From Hysterangium stoloniferum (taxonomy: Eukaryota > Basidiomycota > Agaricomycetes > Hysterangiales > Hysterangiaceae): 64,000 nt of DNA. How positions within the stretch are numbered: position 1 is the stretch's first letter; each line of letters starts with the position of its first letter. Position numbers and translations under genes: made by a program. Below are positions 33,919 through 47,100 of the stretch, piece by piece. Where the stretch lies: contig WHVD01000006.1 of NCBI GenBank assembly GCA_015178975.1, positions 1,178,001 to 1,242,000 of the forward strand, in the 5' to 3' direction. The notes beneath the pieces are model-generated. The model ran no database searches. It worked only from the letters and a program-made list of their open reading frames with translations, and had not been told where the DNA came from.

Positions 33919-36669
33919 ATGACCACTGGCAAGAACCAAATGCCAAGATCTTTGATGACCCCGAGTAGTTCAAAACCTCGTCAAAGACCTGCAAGTCTGG
34001 AACCACCCCGTAACATCACCATGAGGAAGTCTTCGTTGACTTTTCAAAAACCAGCTCCTCCCGGAAGTTCCATCGAAGCAGTAGCTGGACCGTCAACAGA
34101 TGCCCCTCCAAGTCCACGAGAAGAACATCCGTCAACTGAGCAGTTGAACATCCCCAGAGCTAATGTTGAAACTACCCATGCTCCTGAACCCATTCTCTCG
34201 TTCCCGCCTAAACAGGTCATCCTTAAGCAATTCTTTAGGGGTCATATGATTTACGCCCAGCCCATCGACTTACAATGGGATGCGTACTACGCTGACTGAA
34301 TTTCTACGGATCAGGTTACTCCATTTGTGGAGGAGTACAATACGGACTACCCCCTCTTACCGGTGACTGTAGCAGTCTGGTTAGGTCATTATCAGGCTAT
34401 GTTATCGGCGCAGGATCTATTCATACGACCTGGAACCCTTGAGGATTTGACTCGCTCGATTCCCGAATGGTCGAGTGAAGTTACTTCTGTTATGGAAGGA
34501 GGGAGGACGGTTCTTAAACAAGAAGTGTTCTCTTCATTCCTCGAAGCGCTCCGCACGCATGATGACGCGTTACAAATCCTTCACGTCCTACTTGGTGGGG
34601 ATCACATCGTCCCCAAAGTCAACTACCAGTATATATACATTCAGATGCTGGAGGAGTCTCTTAACGGGATTACTCGGAATTCTTCATTTGCGTATTTTAC
34701 CTTAAGGGGTCGGTTAAGGCGAAATCAGAGAAGACTCGATAAGATGGTTTTGGAGGTGCTTTACCCATATGGTGATTCCATCCAGGTACCTGATTCACCC
34801 ATCTCCACAACCAGTTCGTTTGTTCGTACCCTGAATGGATCTCCCGACACTCGTTTCCTTCATTTGCTCAATCGTCCCATTATTTTGCAGGACTTCCCAT
34901 TGGACATGAGGATGCAAGTTGCAGAACATCTTCAGGAAAAAGGAATGGAAATATGCATCCCCCTCTATCAACCTCAACCTCGTCGACCTTTGAATATGGT
35001 TGAAATCGAGAGAGGGATCGCGACGGAACCTAGCCCTACCCCCCATCAGGAAATTCACTGCTCTCGTGTCGCGTTCGAACGAATCCCTGGTAATACGAAC
35101 ATAGGTGATGAACCAACTACGACTAGGAATCGATCAGTCACCAACAGGGGTCGACCGTCTTTCTCCACTGCATTCACCGAGGGTATAGCTGGTCAGGTTG
35201 CTGGTCGAGGATCACTGAATCCAGTCGATCCTCACCATTCCCTGCCGATCTCCTCCAATCCCTTTCTGCCATCGGGAGGACCTCCTAGTAATTCATCTGG
35301 GAGTTCTAGTACCTCAAGCTATGGAGGGAATTCGGGACGTGGGGGGCATCACGGTAGAGTACCTAACTCTCCCTTTCAAACTCCGATGCAGCCTCGAGCC
35401 AGCGCACCTATCGATGACTTACCTAAGGATAAAAGGATCGCTCTTAACACCAACGACATCAAGATCAAATGGTCAGACCTTCCTGAATACGATGGGACTC
35501 AATCCAAGGCGTTGGATTACATCATGGATATTATGAGCCTCTCGGAGATCTCTGACTCCATGAGTACATTGTTGGGAGTCGCTCTGCCAAGACGACTCAC
35601 CGGCGGTGCTAAGATCTGGTGGAGCACCCTAGACCGTGAACATCACACTGAATTTAGTCGATCTCATGGATCGTTTCTTTGGGGCATCGTAGAAGGATTA
35701 CTTGGAACCCGTTGGCGCGAATCCTTGGCTCTAGAATGGGAAGCCATGAAATTTCGACAGGCCGGTCACAATCATGAGACACCCATTCATTACATTCAGC
35801 GAAGGGTCAAGCTCTATCGATTCTTGTACGGGTTCCACCAAAACCGGAAGGACGAAACGCACAGACTTATCCTGACACTGCCCACGGAATGGCTTTATCT
35901 TCTACAGGGACAACCTATCGACGACATCATGAGCCTACAGACTTACGCGAACAATTTACAAGAGGCTCTGATTAATGCTTGGGTTCAAACACATCAAGAA
36001 CGTTATCGGTTTCAGAAACCCAGAGTCATGATCGCCGAGCAAGACAAGTCGGATCCCTGGCATGAGGAGGAGCACTCTGGAAAAATCGACCCCACTAATC
36101 AAGGCCACGTCCTCCTCGGCGAACTCGAGGATAAAACCGTCCCTAGGAGATCGAACGCTAAGCAGGGTAAGAAACACGGCAAGTTCTTTTTCGAACGAAG
36201 TGACAAGAAAAGCATCGCCAAACCTCCAAAGGAGTGTTGGATTTGTGGGAGCTTAGAGCATTTCAAGATCGACTGCCCCCATGCGGGCAGGATGTCGCAC
36301 TATGTCTCTATTAACAAGTGCTCTGCACAGAACCCAATGGAGGAGGCGGAGGATCAAAGGGCTTATGAAACAGTTTATGGATTAAGTGTACAGGGACAAG
36401 TACATAACATTGATGAGGAATCGATTTTCATTTCTGTCTACCTTCCACAGCCAGAGGACAACATCGTTTCAGACGTGAAAGCATCCTCGAATGAGAACGA
36501 GACATCGCAAGTTTATGTTTCTATATCAGACCATGATTTTCTTGAGAAAGGAGACTGGCTAGACGCTCATCGTCAGAACCGTGAAGGTCTGACTGAGACG
36601 AGAGTTTTATTGCGACCTGAACCTCCCACCATTGAGGAAATCGTCGACGAGGACGCATTTGCAAACTGA
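33919..36669 (+). pseudogene. Gag region of gypsy C
   Basis: An N-terminal part (33919-34299) is followed by a 780-codon stretch (34327-36669). The latter has a long N-terminal region, a Ser/Gly-rich hinge (about 35270-35360), a Ty3-type gag domain (about 35400-36000, with PEYDGTQSKALDYIMDI and IHYIQRRVKLYRFL) and a CCHC zinc knuckle CWICGSLEHFKIDC (36235-36276). It is longer than a typical Ty3 gag. The virus-like particle protein is a fossil with few breaks. Confidence 0.85.
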
Positions 36670-36924
36670 TCTAAGGAAATAAGTCAGACCTACATTATAG
36701 AAGACCCCTCTGAGTCAGAGGGATCGGAGGAGGAGAGCTTCCCCTTCGACCCAGGGCAATTACCCGACTTTCCTTGCGATGAGTCAGACTCTGAAGCGGA
36801 CGACTCTATTTCGAATGCCACTCCCAAGGTACCTAACGGTAGACGTATCAGGAGGAACGTCAAACTGGCTGCAAGAAAATAAAGCAAAAGACCTAGAGTT
36901 CAATACCCCCGATCCAGTCGACTT

Positions 36925-39900
36925 ATGAAAGAGGATTCGACTATTATCTATCACAGAAGGGACCCTCCGGGTGGATATTCCAGTATTGGGATTTCAGCAT
37001 TACACGTCTACAGACATGTAGGGAATTCAGAAGCCTCAAATCCTATTAAAATCAGGCTGGACGCCGGAGCTGACCTCTCCTTAATCTCAGAGGATTTCTA
37101 TAAGGAACTAGAGGACCCCGCTAAACTCAAGCAAGGACTCAAGCTGCACCTCATACAACTTACCGGTAATGCCAAAGTATTAGGATACGTCAACGTCCCC
37201 ATTTATCTCGAGGACGACACCAGTATACTCCTTAAATTTACCACCGAGATGTACGTTGTCCGAGGTATGACCGTCCCGATCCTTCTTGGAGAAGACTTTC
37301 ACGTGAACTATGAGATCGGGACACTGCGAGACCAACCGCTGGGTTCCAGATTGATTTTGCCTGGGAGAGCAGGATCTATTCCAGCCAGTTCTTCCAAGAA
37401 GCCGCAGCCTTTAACCTTTTCGATTAGCAAGATCCCCTTTGAGGAATTAGCCAATGACTTGTCTGAATTGACTTCCAAACCAGACAAAGGAGTGCATACT
37501 GAAAGAGTCGCACGGGCCTTACAAGATTGTACTATAGAACCGGAATCAGCTCGATTAGTACCAATCTTTGTAGGAGATCTTATTGGTGACCAATGGATAG
37601 TCGAGGGAGTTGACTTGCAGAACGACGATGGGAGTATACTAGCTGCTCCCACCACCGCCATCTCTAGGGAACGTGCCGCAATACCTCTCACTAATCCCTC
37701 TCTGACGCCAAGAATCATCAGACGAGGGGAAACTGTTGGATTAATTCACGACGCGAACAAATGGGCCCAGACTCCTAGATCTTCGATTGAGAAAGCATCG
37801 ATGCAGTCAATGGCAACCAAGATCGCCCATCTCGTCGAGAGTCTATCAAAAATAGAAGAGGAGCATGTCCTTAATCCTCAATCCTCCGGACTGCCCCCAG
37901 AATGGGAACTCGCAGACGATTTCGACCCGGCAGGTCCTAAAACGTCAGAGGTTGCCACCACAGAAACGTTTCGTGCGGAAGATCTGCATAAGCTGGTTAA
38001 CTTAGGACCTGACATCCCTACCGATGTCTCCTCCCGCTTGGAGTCGGTATTAACTAAGAATGTCCTAGCCTTCGGAGTAGACGGGCGACTGGGACAAGTG
38101 GATGTCAAGGTCAATGTCCCATTGAGAGAGGGCGCACAACCTATTTCAATGTCAATGTTCCCAACCTCCCCAGCTAATAGGAAAGTCATTGATGAACAAA
38201 TGGATACTTGGTTCCAACAGGGAGTAATCGAACCATCCAAGAGTCCTTGGGGGGCGCCAGCCTTTGTCATCTATCGCAACGGGAAACCACGAGTAGTGAT
38301 CGACTATAGAAAGTTGAACAGTCTAACAGTTCCCGATGAATTCCCACTGCCACGCCAGTCGGAAATCATGCAAGCGCTTTCGGGCTCCAACATCTTATCT
38401 TCCTTCGATGCACTAGCCGGTTTTACCCAACTTGAAATGTTAGAGGAAGACAAGCCGAAGACCGCCTTCAGATCCCATTGAGGACTGTGGCAATTCAGGA
38501 GAATGCCCTTTGGACTTCGTAATGGACCTTCTATATTCCAAAGGGTTATGCAAACCGTACTTGCACCTTACTTATGGATATTCTGCCTGGTTTATATTGA
38601 CGACATCGTGATCTTTTCTAAGACATGGGACGATCATCTAGAACATTTAGATCAGGTTTTACAAGTCATAATTGCTGCGGGAATCACTCTCTCGCCCAAA
38701 AAAGTGCTATGTGGGGTATAATTCGATTCTACTACTAGGACATAAGGTGTCTAGACTCAGCTTTTCAACCCATCAAGAAAAGGTCACCACTATATTAGAA
38801 TTGGCGACGCCCTCTAAGATAGCAGATCTTCAACGTTTTCTAGGAATGGTTCTGTACTTCTCCGCGTACATACCATTTTACTCCTGGATGGTCACTCCAC
38901 TTTTCAACCTCTTGAAGAAAGGAGTTCATTGGAATTGGGATTCTGAACACGCCCGAGCTTTTGAGGACATCAAGGTTGCATTGAGCTCAGCTCCAGTACT
39001 CGGACACCCTGCGAGCGGTATGCCTTATGGGTTATACACAGATGCTTCGGACTTTGCGCTAGGATGTTGTCTCCAACAAATACAGAAAATGACGCTTAAA
39101 GACCTTAAGGATACGAAAATTTATGCCCAAGCACGAGCAGCCTTCGATCAATCATGAGACGTGCCCATCTTCATTACTCGTTATAAAACCAAGGAGCCAG
39201 AATTCACCTGGACGGATTCCTGGGCCGCAGATTTTGACGACACCAGTGTCATGGTCGAACGTGTTATCGCCTATTGGAGCCGTACGCTCAAGAAAGCAGA
39301 ATGTAACTATTCAGCCACAGAGCAAGAAGCGTTAGCCGCTAAAGAAGGATTAGTCCATTTCCAGCCCTTTATCGAAAGCGAACATATCCTTCTGATCACT
39401 GACCATGCGGCGTTACAATGGGCCAGATCTTACGAGAATACTAATCGTCAACTGGCCGCATGGGGGGCGGTATACGCTGCATACCCCAGTCTGGAAATCC
39501 TACATAGAGCAGGACGAATACATAGCAATGTTGACCCACTGTCCAGACTTCCTCGAGTACCGGACTATGTTGGCCCCACGAGAGACGACCTTTTACCGAT
39601 CGTAGCAGATTCTTATAACCGGAATGACAATGAGACGTTATGGGAGAACAAACCAGCAGAAAAAGCCGTCTTTCTCACTCATCACGAGTTAGTCAAACCA
39701 GTCGGAACCATGGAAGAGGTCCCCCAAACGAAATGGGACTTGCACAATCTCCCCAGAAACGATGAAACCGATGAAGCGAATTTTACTCTCTCGAATCCAC
39801 AATTGCTTATAGAGATCGATGAAAATTACGCTAAGGAACTTCGCAATGGATACCAGAAGGATCCTGCCTTCAGAAATCATTACGCCACCAATCCCATTTC

Positions 39901-41326
39901 TCCAAACATGGTAACTACTCCTTTGCATTATTTCATCAGCAAGAATAAGTTATTGTTCTTTCGAGATTCGGACTGGAAAAGTCGAATCTGCGTTCCTAGC
40001 AGCATGACGACAACCATACTCAAGCTGATACATGATAATCCTTTCGAAGGAGCTCATGCAGGCGGCCACAGGCTCTTTAATCTGATGAAAGACCGTTTCT
40101 TCTGGCCGAGGATGTTGCATGACTGCATGGCATACGCTCGCAGCTGCGACATATGCCAGAAAACTAAAATTGATCATTCCGCTCGACAAGGAGCTCTTCG
40201 ACCCGCGGATGTACCCCTACGGCCGTTTGAGGTTGTCTCGATGGACCTGATTACCAGATTGCCTCCTTCTACAGAGGGTGGTTATTCCGCCATCTTCATC
40301 GCCGTGGATAAACTCACGCATTTCTTAATCTGTGAACCCACCACTTCAGATCTATCCGCAGAAGGATTCGTGCGAATCTTCGTGAATAAAGTAGCCGCTC
40401 CTTTCGGCCTGCCTTCAAGGATAATCTGTGATCGAGACAAGAGATGGACCTGTAGGTTCTGGAGAGAAGTCTGCAAAGTATACAGAAGTGCCTTTGCAGT
40501 ATCCTCATCCCACCATCCTCAGACCGATGGTCAAACAGAGAACACTAATGCTATTGTGGAGCAAATGCTCAGAGCGTACTGCGCCTCTTCGAAGGAGGAA
40601 TGGTCTAAATGGACTCAAGTAGTGGCTCATACCTACAATTTGACGGTTCAAAGCTCAACAAGCTATGTGCTGGCCTTTTTGCTGATGGGCTACTTACCAA
40701 GAGGAATGTCTAGCTGTCTGGGAGGGGACGACCCTGTGGTTCCCAGAGAATTATCGGATAGCCCTGTAGCCGACCAATGGATCTTAGAATTGGAAAATCA
40801 CCGACAAGCAGCGTGGGATTCGATTGCGCGAGCACAAGAAACCCAAGCTCGCAGTTACAACAAGAAACGGAGATTGGTGGAAGATATCTCAGAGGGAGAT
40901 TATGTTCTGATTAATCCCCATTCTCTTGATCTCGTTGAAGCCAAGGGACCCGGAAGAAAACTTATACAAAGATGGATAGGGCCGTTTGAGGTCTTGGAAA
41001 AGATCAATCCTCAAGTCTTCCGACTCCGCATTCCCTCGGAATATCAATTACATCCAGTGATTAATCGAGACCATCTTAAAAAGTACCACCTCTCCCCTAA
41101 GGAATTCGGATCCAGGGAGCCACTCGAGAACCCTCGAGAACTCAATCGTAACGACGAGGAGTACGAAGTAGAAGCTATAGTAGGGCACAAAAAGCATCGA
41201 AATCGACTCCTTTTCCAGGTTCGATGGAAAGGATATGGACCGGAGGAGGACACTTGGTTAAACGGCAATGACCTTCGTAACACTCCCGCTCTTCTTAGAG
41301 CTTACAAGACTATTTATCGAATTTAA
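36925..41326 (+). pseudogene. Pol region of gypsy C (PR-RT-RH-IN-chromodomain)
   Basis: The order is the retropepsin motif LDAGADLSLIS (about 37057), RT from about 38160 (IEPSKSPWGAPAFVIYRNG; catalytic YIDDIVIFSK at about 38597) and RNase H (TDASDFALG at about 39040; LLITDHAALQW at about 39390). Next is the integrase zinc-binding HHCC region (about 40030-40160, ending CDICQKTK), then the integrase core (MDLITRLPP at about 40240; HHPQTDGQTENTN at about 40512). A C-terminal chromodomain (EAIVGHKKHRNRLLFQVRWKG, about 41170-41270) follows. The chromodomain places it in the chromovirus branch of Ty3/gypsy. The last open part is 721 codons, and a few breaks lie upstream. Confidence 0.9.
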
Positions 41327-41520
41327 TGATCATTTCACATCCTTACAACGACAACACTGTTTATCTACTTCTAGCTCTACCTCCCCACTTTCTTCCCCCT
41401 CAGCCTTTCACTTCAATAACCGAGCGGAGCTTGAAATTAATATAAAATACATAAATTTGCTAAAGAAATTTTTATTCCCCCTATCTCTTCCCTCCACGTC
41501 AACCTCTCTAATCAGTACAC

Positions 41521-44500
41521 TATGTCGCAGGAGCAACAACCCAAACCTAAGTTCCCCAACTTCAAAAGAATACTGCGACCTCAACCTATTAATACCTCTA
41601 CCACGTGTTAAGAACTAGAAACTGACTAATGTCGGTGGCCGACGGGGACCGATCGGAAGGACTTGGCTTCAGCTTATATGCTGCGCCCTCGCAAATATCC
41701 GTAGGTTGTCCTTAAATTTCGGACAGGCGAAGACTAAATCCTAAGAAGAACTTTTCGGCAAGATACCGATCGGAACCGAAGGACAAGTCAGGTGTCGGGC
41801 CAAGGGGTCGGGGCCGAGAGTGGGCGAGCGCACGCGAAGGTGGAAGAGAGATTCTCCTAGTATGAGACTGCTACAGACGTATGAGGGTATTCTGAGTCGA
41901 TATTCTGATTACCTAGTAACTACAATTACAGCGAGTTCATATACAAGTAACAGGCGTCTAGAAAGTACTAATGGGGAGGAGGGCGGAAAACGGCATTAAC
42001 AATAAGCTTGACTAGGAACAGGAAGTTTATGATTAGTTCGGAGGCCGATGATAATCGAGAATGGAAATTACGATAAAAGGAAATAGTTCGAGGACTACAA
42101 ATATAGTTAGACATATGTGGAACATAAGATGAGACGGATCAACATGATGAAAGGGACATATCAAAACATAACCAGACAGAAAGGCGTAGTCGGGTTTGAT
42201 TGACCGGAGAGCATACGTCAGCGTCGGGGGTCCGACGGCTTCCGAGGTGTTGTATTGTCGGAGACGTATAACGAGGGTATTCCATCGGGGGCCGTCGGTT
42301 TGCGAAGGGTTATGACACAGTCGTAACACCACGCCATCTCGTACTGAACAAGTCGAGCACTCCACGAGTAATTCTGGAATGCCTTTGCCAATACCCTCCG
42401 CTGCGCAGGGCAACATCGTGGGAACGTCCACCAACTCAGGGAACGGAACCGCCTTTACTCCATACGCTCCTCTTCCCAGACCCCGATTTCCCAATTTTAA
42501 AAGAATACCTCGACCTCAAACTACAGTTCCTTCTGCCCCATCACCTCGAACAGAAACTGTCGAGCATGTGGAGGAGATCTCATCGTCCACAAATCCTACA
42601 CGGACGGACTCCATTTCAAAAGCTGCACCATGATCCTCTAATACTTGGGGGGCTCCCTCGGGAACATGGAGCGAAACCCCACCACCTTCTCGTAGTATTT
42701 TCCCTTCTACCAAAGAGGAGATCAAAAAGAAACAGCAGTCTGAGGCTTTCTCTGCACAGGTTCAGGAGGAATTGAAAACGCTTAAACAGAAGAGGAGAGA
42801 GGAGTACTTGGAAGGACAGCGGAGGATGGGGGCTAGGGATAATGTCCCTTCAAGGCGGACATGGCAGGAATGGAGGAGAATGGAAGGGCACGATAATCCT
42901 TCAATCATCGCTCCCCCTTCGGGTCATAAATGGATGGATTTCGCTGAAATGGATTGCAGTGACGGGGGCATGCCATGTGTTCGGAGTGTAGGACAAAAAA
43001 GTAGGAAAGGAAAAGATGGGGTCACCTTCTTCGATTGGGACAAAGTACGAAGGATCAAATTACAAAGCATTGCATTGCGACGTGGAGATGGAGTTGCACT
43101 ACCTCCCAGACCCCCTTCACAACGTGGACCTTAGGAACGGACCTACCAGATGGGGCCTGGTGATCTTTCATCTGACTCGGAGGACGACCAATCTCGCTAC
43201 CCCACCTACGACAGCAAGTACCTCGGTGCTGACTGCCATGAAGGTTTCCTACTCCCTGACAACATTCACTTCTTCACGAGTGATCCTAACCAACGACGAA
43301 AGCTACCAACTTCCGTCAGAGTTTGGAGAGGGTATCGTCCAGCAGACTCTGTGACCCCATCCAGTTCCTCTCATCTCCCTCCACCTCCACCGGTCTCTTC
43401 CGTACCCACATTACAGCGCTTTACACCCTTTTCAGAGTTACCGGGAAGTCTTGTACCATCCTCCGAGCTGCCTTCTCTTCCCCCTATACCACTACCCCTC
43501 CCCTTCGCAGGACATTCTCTTATATCACCGTCCTCATCCATACCCAAGCCTCCTCCAGCACTGCAGCCAATCTCACCCCTCCACACGTGACCTGACCCTC
43601 TTGTCGCCTCCCACTCTACTCCAACACCTTTGGTCCCTGCGGTGTCTAACATTCCCCTCACTTCCTTGACAACGCGGAGTCCACCGCCCACCTCTCCCTA
43701 CTCCCCTTGCATTCCTCTGGGAAGCCCCATTCAGCATCCTAACGATACATTAATGGATATTGATCACCCTATCCTGGAAGTTCTCGCAACGCCTATGGAG
43801 GAAGTCCTCAAAGCGCCTCTCTCAGCCACAGACGTCTCCAAGGAACCCCCCCCCCCCCCCGGCAATGGAAGCCTTTGAGGAGCCTCCCCCCTTAAGCGAA
43901 AAAGCAAAAGGGAAATGAAGAACTGATACTCAGGCCGACGAGCCCCTTGTCATGGACCCCCCCCCCCCCGGCCCACCCCATTCGCAGCCCCCCACTGCAG
44001 CCGTCCTCTCCCCTCCACTCTGAGGATACGGCTGGCCCCTCCCGTCCCTTCCAGTCAAGTTGGATGCACGTGTCCATTAATTACCCCTCCGACATCTTCA
44101 CTGTGGGACGCACATTAATGCGACTAGGACCAACCCTGCGGCACCCCCTTCTTAAAGGGCATATCCAGGGGTATAGCGGGTCTCTCACGTTGTCGGACCG
44201 CATGAGTGCATTTTATTTATGTGTCAATGACCCTAAGGAACAGCTGTGTTTAGCGGAGGATATCGAATGGGTGGAACTCTCCATGTTTCGGTCCTTACTT
44301 GTCAACTCTTCTTGTGTTCTTCCTGACCACACACCAACCCACTCTGCAGTGGACCTCGTTGACTTGTTGGAGCAACTGTTGCCAGATTCGGACACCTTGA
44401 GAGGAATCCCCCCTGGGGGAGACATGAGCTCCACACCGCTCATCACTCCTACCCCGCCATCACTACACCCTCGACCCCCTCTCATTGCCCGTATTACTGA

Positions 44501-44534
44501 CGCTTCCGCTGATCACGTTCGCGCCATAATTTGA
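41521..44534 (+). pseudogene. Extra coding region downstream of pol in gypsy C
   Basis: After a spacer of about 190 bp, open sequence with strong Pro/Ser bias runs for about 2.3 kb (net of the inserted solo LTR) up to the 3' LTR. Visible parts are a FPNFKRI(L/P)RPQ peptide present twice (near 41550 and 42500), a charged KRREEYLEGQRRMG helix (about 42790), WQEWRRMEGH, a low-complexity Pro/Ser region (43360-43990), and a C-terminal part with FTVGRTLMRLGPTLRHPLL (about 44100-44160). I recognise no known domain and see no signal peptide or membrane segment, so it does not look like an envelope. It is broken in several places. Confidence 0.6.
41606..42328 (-). repeat. Solo LTR-A copy 4, TSD CCACG
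   Basis: The 723-bp unit begins TGTTAAGAACTAG and ends GTCGTAACA, flanked by CCACG at 41601-41605 and 42329-42333. It is inserted in the downstream coding region of gypsy C. Confidence 0.94.
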
Positions 44535-44766
44535 ACGCGCCAGAAGGCCTACAGTCGTTGGGTCTCGTCGATCCAAAAACTGGATGGGTTGACATCCACC
44601 AATGACGCTTCGAGGCGGGAGGACATCACTCTTTCCTTTCGTGCCAAGTGTCTCGCCTGGGGCAACGCTATCCTACACCTTGGGGGTTCATCGCAGGATG
44701 CATGGGGAGGAGTTCCAAGTGTCCTTCGACATCTTCTTTGACATAGCTCTTTGACCTGGGGGGCAC

Positions 44767-45395
44767 TGTGAGAGGTATGGCGAAATACACTCAGGAAATA
44801 TAGTCAGATGAGCTCTTACTATATTTCCTTTATTATTTCTATTTTCTCTCTTTTATTATATCTATAATTAGTTCGACAACCTATGTATGCGGTACATCGA
44901 CTCTTGTGGGCGCACACACGCCAGACTTATGTATTCTAGCACCCGTAGTTTAGAACTCAGACACTTTTTACACCGCAACCACGACTTACCCAGACACCCA
45001 TTAGTGTCCTGTAAGTTGTAATTGGTGTATCGTCTCGACCGTCACAGACGGGCTTTAGCTATCTACTCTATCAGAGTTTCGAACTGTACCAGTCGAAACT
45101 CAATCCTTATCGCAACTCGCGTGGACCACATCCATGCTATTCTATTATTCGACTCTCTAGTACTCTACTTTACTCTCGAGCAGTCGTTCAGAATCGCACT
45201 TGACAGTCGATTCTACTTATTCGTTTAGCTCTCTACCTTATTCTAGATAGCTACTTCCTTCTACCGTATTGAACTAAGTAGTCAATACGCGTTCATTCTG
45301 TATTAGACCTCGACAGTCAATACATCTTAGTGTCGTACCTAAACGGTCGATATTCTTCATATATAGAACAGTTAGAACTTCCACTACTCTTCACA
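44767..45395 (+). repeat. 3' LTR of gypsy C (629 bp)
   Basis: Same length as the 5' LTR. The preceding ACCTGGGGGGCAC (about 44754-44766) is a short purine-rich tract suited to plus-strand priming. Confidence 0.95.
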
Positions 45396-45400
45396 GTCTG

Positions 45401-47100
45401 CAATATGAGCCTTGAATGCCTTGGGAGGGAAATAACCAGCACACTCATCACAAAATTCAAGTATATCGGGGCTTCCATCTCGATCGGTGTCCAAGCTGCT
45501 GGTAGGAGATAAACGATCACAACTTGACCTGTCGACAGCAGGAGCTGAGCAATGTCTATGACTTGGGCCAACGACTATTCTGCCGATGGGACTACTGATC
45601 GATTGGCTCGAACGAAAATGAGTGGGGGTAGAAAAAAGAGGTGAGCGTGGTGCATTTACTTCATGCTGCTGAGTGAGGGCATGGGTTCCAGTTGCATGTT
45701 GAAGTCGGGATCGTGAGGCTGGTTGAATACCAGGCAGTACCAATGCTATTGCTGGTGAGATTTGAAGGTAGCTATTAATTATACAAGTGTACTCACCAGC
45801 TACCACAGGATGACTCGCTCCATATGCAAGAGAAGATCGCTTGCGAGTTGTTATAAGTACCCTCCTATGAAGAGGAGCGTGAGGTGGAATATGGTGATAT
45901 ATGGAGTAGAAGACACCGGCAAGACAGCTGTAAAGATATAGTTGTTACATACACATTTGCAACACACCGCCACCTTTATCCTGTGTGGGATAATCTGCCG
46001 CAAGGTTGACACTCATGTACCTCTCGTCAATAATGACTAGGCATGATTTAGCAAACAATGTGCAATATATAAGCACTATCCGACTTACCATTTGAGCTGC
46101 AATCAGAGCAGAATGTGCGGGTTCGTCCAGCGACGGTCTTCATCTCTACAAATAGCAATACAGGTGACAACTGTTAAGAACTGGAAACTGACTAATGTCG
46201 GTGGCCGACAGGGACCGATCGGAAGGACTTGGCTTCAGCTTATGGGCTGCGCCCTCGCAAATATCCGTAGGATGTCCTTAAATTTCGGGCGGGCGAAGAC
46301 TAGTCCTAGTGAGTACCTTTCGGCGTGATACCGATCGGAATCGAAGGACAAGTCGGGCGTCGGGCCAAGGGGTCGGGGCCGGGAGTGGGCGAGCGCACGC
46401 GAAGGCGGATGGGGGAAGTCTTAGTATGAGACTGATACAGGTGTATGAGGGTATTCTAAGTCGATATTCTGATTGCCTAGTAACTACAATTACAGCGGGT
46501 TCATATACAAGTAACAGGCGTCTGGAAAATACTAATGGGGAGAAGGGCGGAACACGGTATTAACAATAAGCTTGACTAGGAATGGGAAGTTTATGATTAG
46601 TTCGGAGGCCGATGATAACCGAGAGCGGGATTACGATAAAAGGAAATGGTTCGAGGACTACAAATATAGATAGACATATGCGAAACATAAGATTGAACGG
46701 ATCAACATAATAAAAGGGGACGTATCAAAGTTTGACCAGACAATACGAGTTATTTTGACGTGGGCGTAAACGGAGTTTGATCTTCGCGAAACATTCGTCA
46801 GCTTCGGGGCCGATGGTTTCCGAGAGGATGACTTGAAACGTTGACAAGTGGCGATAACCTCGGGGCCGATAGGGTTGCGACACGGTCGTAACAACAACAA
46901 TGCGCAAAAACACTCAAATTTGATGCGTCGCATGTTTAGATAGGCAGGGATACCGTCTGGATAAATGACACAGCCTTGTGAGATTGGACTAGATAAGCAG
47001 GTTAGAAAAAGACAAACAAAAAGTAAAGCATAAGTACTCACTAAGGAAACTCTCCACCAATATAGCATAGGACTCCGCGATCTACCCAACCCTCGAGCTC
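45401..47100 (-). pseudogene. Spliced zinc-finger-type gene carried by the TIR element
   Basis: The minus-strand gene is unrelated to any transposase I know. A TATA-like ACTATAAATTG precedes it near 47125. A first coding block (about 47042-47100: ELEGWVDRGVLCYIGGEF) joins in frame across a 53-bp intron (46989-47041, GTGAGT, CTAAC, CTAG) to a second. That block has YPDGIPAYLNMRR and, beyond the inserted solo LTR-A (46172-46893), FCSDCSS. A further intron is at 45981-46088. The last block contains a DxDxDG stretch (about 45470) and CDECAGYFPPKAFKAHIADC (about 45401-45450), a C2HC-like finger. Gypsy C is inserted at that finger, and a few codons and a stop lie at about 33198-33213. Both insertions disrupt it. 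The start codon is not clear. Confidence 0.6.
46172..46893 (-). repeat. Solo LTR-A copy 5, TSD ACAAC
   Basis: The 722-bp unit begins TGTTAAGAACTGG and ends GTCGTAACA, flanked by ACAAC at 46167-46171 and 46894-46898. It is nearly identical to the copy at 28116-28837. It lies in a coding block of the zinc-finger gene in the TIR element. Confidence 0.95.

Larger units (their letters stand above)
33214..45395 (+). mobile_element. Ty3/gypsy element C, near-complete fossil, TSD GTCTG
   Basis: This is a 12,182-bp element with 629-bp LTRs (33214-33842 and 44767-45395) and GTCTG at 33209-33213 and 45396-45400. It has a primer-binding site, gag, pol with chromodomain, and a long extra coding region between pol and the 3' LTR. 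A solo LTR-A sits in that region. Without it the element is about 11.5 kb, large for a fungal gypsy. The LTRs differ at 18 of 629 positions, all transitions, so it is moderately old. It looks largely whole but has roughly six to ten breaks. Confidence 0.95.

Noticed and set aside
43848-43970. Long runs of C as a biological signal
   Set aside because: Two C runs of about 10 to 14 bases in a low-complexity Pro-rich region are more likely slippage or sequencing and assembly length errors.
33214-45395. Polinton or DNA virus because of the 12-kb length and extra coding region
   Set aside because: LTRs, a tRNA-type primer site, gag zinc knuckle, RT and chromodomain integrase make it a Ty3/gypsy chromovirus. 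No protein-primed polymerase or double jelly-roll capsid is seen.
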